Positions 62,222 through 64,000 of a DNA stretch of 64,000 nt are shown piece by piece (within the stretch, counting starts at the first letter, position 1; each line of letters starts with the position of its first letter). The notes below the pieces were generated by a model. The model was given only the letters and a program-made list of their open reading frames with translations. It had not been told where the DNA came from and searched no databases. The stretch covers positions 67,001 to 131,000 of the forward strand of contig NW_013655180.1 of NCBI RefSeq assembly GCF_000499385.1, given 5' to 3'. The position numbers and the translations under genes are program-made. The stretch is from Eimeria necatrix. Lineage: Eukaryota; Apicomplexa; Conoidasida; Eucoccidiorida; Eimeriidae.

Positions 62222-63463
62222 TCAAGATTTGGAGCGTGTCTGGCGAAGCCCCTGCCCTGAAGGGCACTCGCTAGCTTCATGACCTCTCTTCCGGCATCGA
62301 TAACAAGTACGTCTGAGGGCTAATAATGCCCGATCATGGTGCGGGTGCTGTTGCTGATGCTGCTGAGGTGGGTAGTAGTAGTGCGTGGCAAAGGGAAAAG
62401 GTGGCGGACCCCCCAAGGCTCCCTGAGATGCCATGCCTTCAGATCGAGGCCTTCCCCGGAGCCTCTGGCGTATTTGATGAGCTTCGGGTGGTAACCAGTG
62501 ATCCCGTTCCCTAGGTGGCGGTGCCGCTGGCAGTGGAGGGTAGACGTAAGACGACGAGCTGGGCCTCCCTGATTGCCCATTTGCATGATTCAGCCCTTTG
62601 TGTGACATGGAAGGGGGCAAAAGAAATGGCACATTACTGGATGCCCCTAAATAGGTTTCAGATGGAGGTGAGAGGGGCGCATTCGCAGTGATCCCGGACA
62701 CTGGCTCAGGTGGCTGTACGAACGATGTCCCAGTTAGTGCTGCAGATGAGCTATTGCTGTTGTCACTGTAGCAACTGGTGGTCGCATAAGGATCAGGAAT
62801 GCTTGAAAAAGCGTACGGATCTTCTAGGGGTAGGCGGAGGCTCAATGTAATGTCGCTATCGGGGCTGCTGTTTCGTTCTTGCGTCTGGCCGCCGGACACT
62901 TGCGTCGAGGTGAACAGATTCTGCCATTTCCCGGCTGTGTGGCTCGAGAATATTTTGTTTTTCCTCCATGGGGGTGTAGGTGGTCTTTTGCTCTCCTCTG
63001 CTGCTTTGGGCCCTTCCAAACTATTGGGAGGGTCGGCAGGAGGAAGCGGGATAGCCACTTGGGGGGTGTTTTGGACGCAGCACATTTGCACTGCGGGTCC
63101 AGTAGAAGGAATGAAATTTCGGCTGGACAAGTTGTGCGATTGGTCGTCAGGAGGAGGTGGTGGTGGTGGGGGTGGGACTATCAGAGCACCACGCTGATAT
63201 GCCCATGAGCTGCGGTCCAGATGCTCCGTGTCACTTGCATCGCTGCATATTGGACTCATGTCTCTGCTACAAACGGCCCTCGTATTTCGACCAGTACAGT
63301 GTGAAGGTGCTTTCCAGGGTTTTGTTTGCCCCCAGTCTGCATTATGCGCCACCGTGGCTACCCCGAGTGAGGATATTGATCTGGATCCGTGGCAGACCTC
63401 TCCAACTGGGGAGCTCTTCGCAGATGTAGTAGCACGGAAGTTCCGGCTGCCAGAACCCCACAT
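62222..63463 (-). CDS. Proline-rich protein with C-terminal CCHC zinc knuckle
   Basis: This uninterrupted 413-codon frame starts at an ATG (63461-63463) and ends just after a CCHC knuckle at residues 387-400 (CYRCRKRGHEASEC: C-X2-C-X4-H-X4-C). CCHC knuckles bind single-stranded RNA or DNA and occur in splicing and mRNA-decay factors. The rest is disordered: nine consecutive Pro near residue 100, many Ser and Pro, YYYPPQQHQQQHPHHD before the knuckle. The frame stays open upstream of the ATG to a TAG, with a possible acceptor (CATTCCCAG) at about 63497-63505, so this may be the last exon of a longer gene whose upstream exons lie at or beyond the window edge. No KH or RRM domain is seen within this exon. 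Frames antisense to it are shadows. Confidence 0.7.
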   Translation of the reverse strand: MWGSGSRNFRATTSAKSSPVGEVCHGSRSISSLGVATVAHNADWGQTKPWKAPSHCTGRNTRAVCSRDMSPICSDASDTEHLDRSSWAYQRGALIVPPPPPPPPPDDQSHNLSSRNFIPSTGPAVQMCCVQNTPQVAIPLPPADPPNSLEGPKAAEESKRPPTPPWRKNKIFSSHTAGKWQNLFTSTQVSGGQTQERNSSPDSDITLSLRLPLEDPYAFSSIPDPYATTSCYSDNSNSSSAALTGTSFVQPPEPVSGITANAPLSPPSETYLGASSNVPFLLPPSMSHKGLNHANGQSGRPSSSSYVYPPLPAAPPPRERDHWLPPEAHQIRQRLRGRPRSEGMASQGALGGPPPFPFATHYYYPPQQHQQQHPHHDRALLALRRTCYRCRKRGHEASECPSGQGLRQTRSKS

Positions 63464-64000
63464 CCTTGACGCATACGAGGAGGCTGTGTGCTGGGAATGG
63501 CACTATTAGTCATGTCCGGGAGGACATCAGTCTTCACCAGTTGCCACTCGCGCCACTAGTGCAGTGACTAGTCGATCTCCCAGAAGAAGGCCCCTTATAA
63601 AGCCCCACACTCAATTTATGGGGTTTGAAGGGAGAGAGGAAAATTCAGGGCTTCTTAGGGACTCGCGGAACAGTTGGCGATCGCCGGGAAAGGAGGGGAG
63701 GGAGGGGTAAGGCCACTGGGCAACCTCAGGCCTGAAGCAGAGGCAAGAAAGTAGGAAAAACAAGCGACTCGACCTTTTCACTGAGGTCAAATGCGAGATA
63801 ACAAGGGAGAAAGACAAGAAGCAGGAGATAAGTTCCTTCTGAAATCAACGACTTCATTAGGTGCGCGGTTGCCCGAGTCTGTGCCCAGTCCAGTGCTGTT
63901 ATGTAGCCACTGAGGTTTACAACTGTTTTTTAGAAGCGAACGAAGCATAAGAATATATAATATAGAGTGGTATGCTTTACAGAGCTAGTGGTGGGCTGGT
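63464..64000. other. Upstream flank of the zinc-knuckle gene
   Basis: A GGGA/GGGG-rich stretch lies at about 63680-63710 (CT-rich on the minus strand) and an AT-rich TATATAATATAGAG at about 63953-63967. It may be promoter, 5' leader or an intron of the minus-strand gene. No second exon could be fixed. Confidence 0.4.

Overview
The window looks like nuclear DNA of an apicomplexan of the coccidian, probably eimeriid, group (Eimeria or Cyclospora type; genus not resolvable by eye). The signs are multi-exon protein genes with GT-AG introns mostly of about 65 to 250 bases, interrupted CAG/GCA tracts coding for glutamine, alanine or serine runs, no bacterial-style operons, and weathered Ty3/Gypsy retrotransposon pieces, a type of element known from Eimeria. 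All gene models here were spliced by hand; outer ends and some internal exons are uncertain.

Layout. 1-9915 (+): exons of one or two large coiled-coil proteins; the second has a 3-kb low-complexity central exon with an IQ-like motif. 12207-17215 (+): a divergent SLC6-type transporter (SNF/NSS family). 18843-18988: interrupted CAG tract. About 19.9-22.5 kb (+): scattered coding-like segments that I cannot assemble into one gene. 22.5-53.8 kb: about 31 kb without a convincing host gene, holding at least four decayed Ty3/Gypsy-like fragments (integrase on + at 24.4 kb, integrase on - at 27 kb, gag/RT on + at 43-44.4 kb, RT on + at 53 kb), a 356-bp tandem duplication, a 78-bp inverted repeat pair and a compact hairpin. 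53840-57991 (+): a C2H2 zinc-finger, glutamine- and proline-rich protein. 59172-60421 (+): a 214-aa MORN-repeat protein with a GC-AG intron. 61380-61898 (+): a small unknown protein whose best model needs introns of 33 and 42 nt. 62222-63463 (-): a proline-rich protein ending in a CCHC zinc knuckle, possibly continuing upstream.

The genes do not form an operon. The coiled-coil/IQ, zinc-finger/coiled-coil and MORN proteins are all of kinds common in the apicomplexan cytoskeleton, basal body or inner membrane complex, but that is an inference from domain type. No clearly novel multi-gene system was found. The best leads are the retroelement graveyard, the transporter without a visible TM1 signature, the inverted repeats and the possible very short introns.
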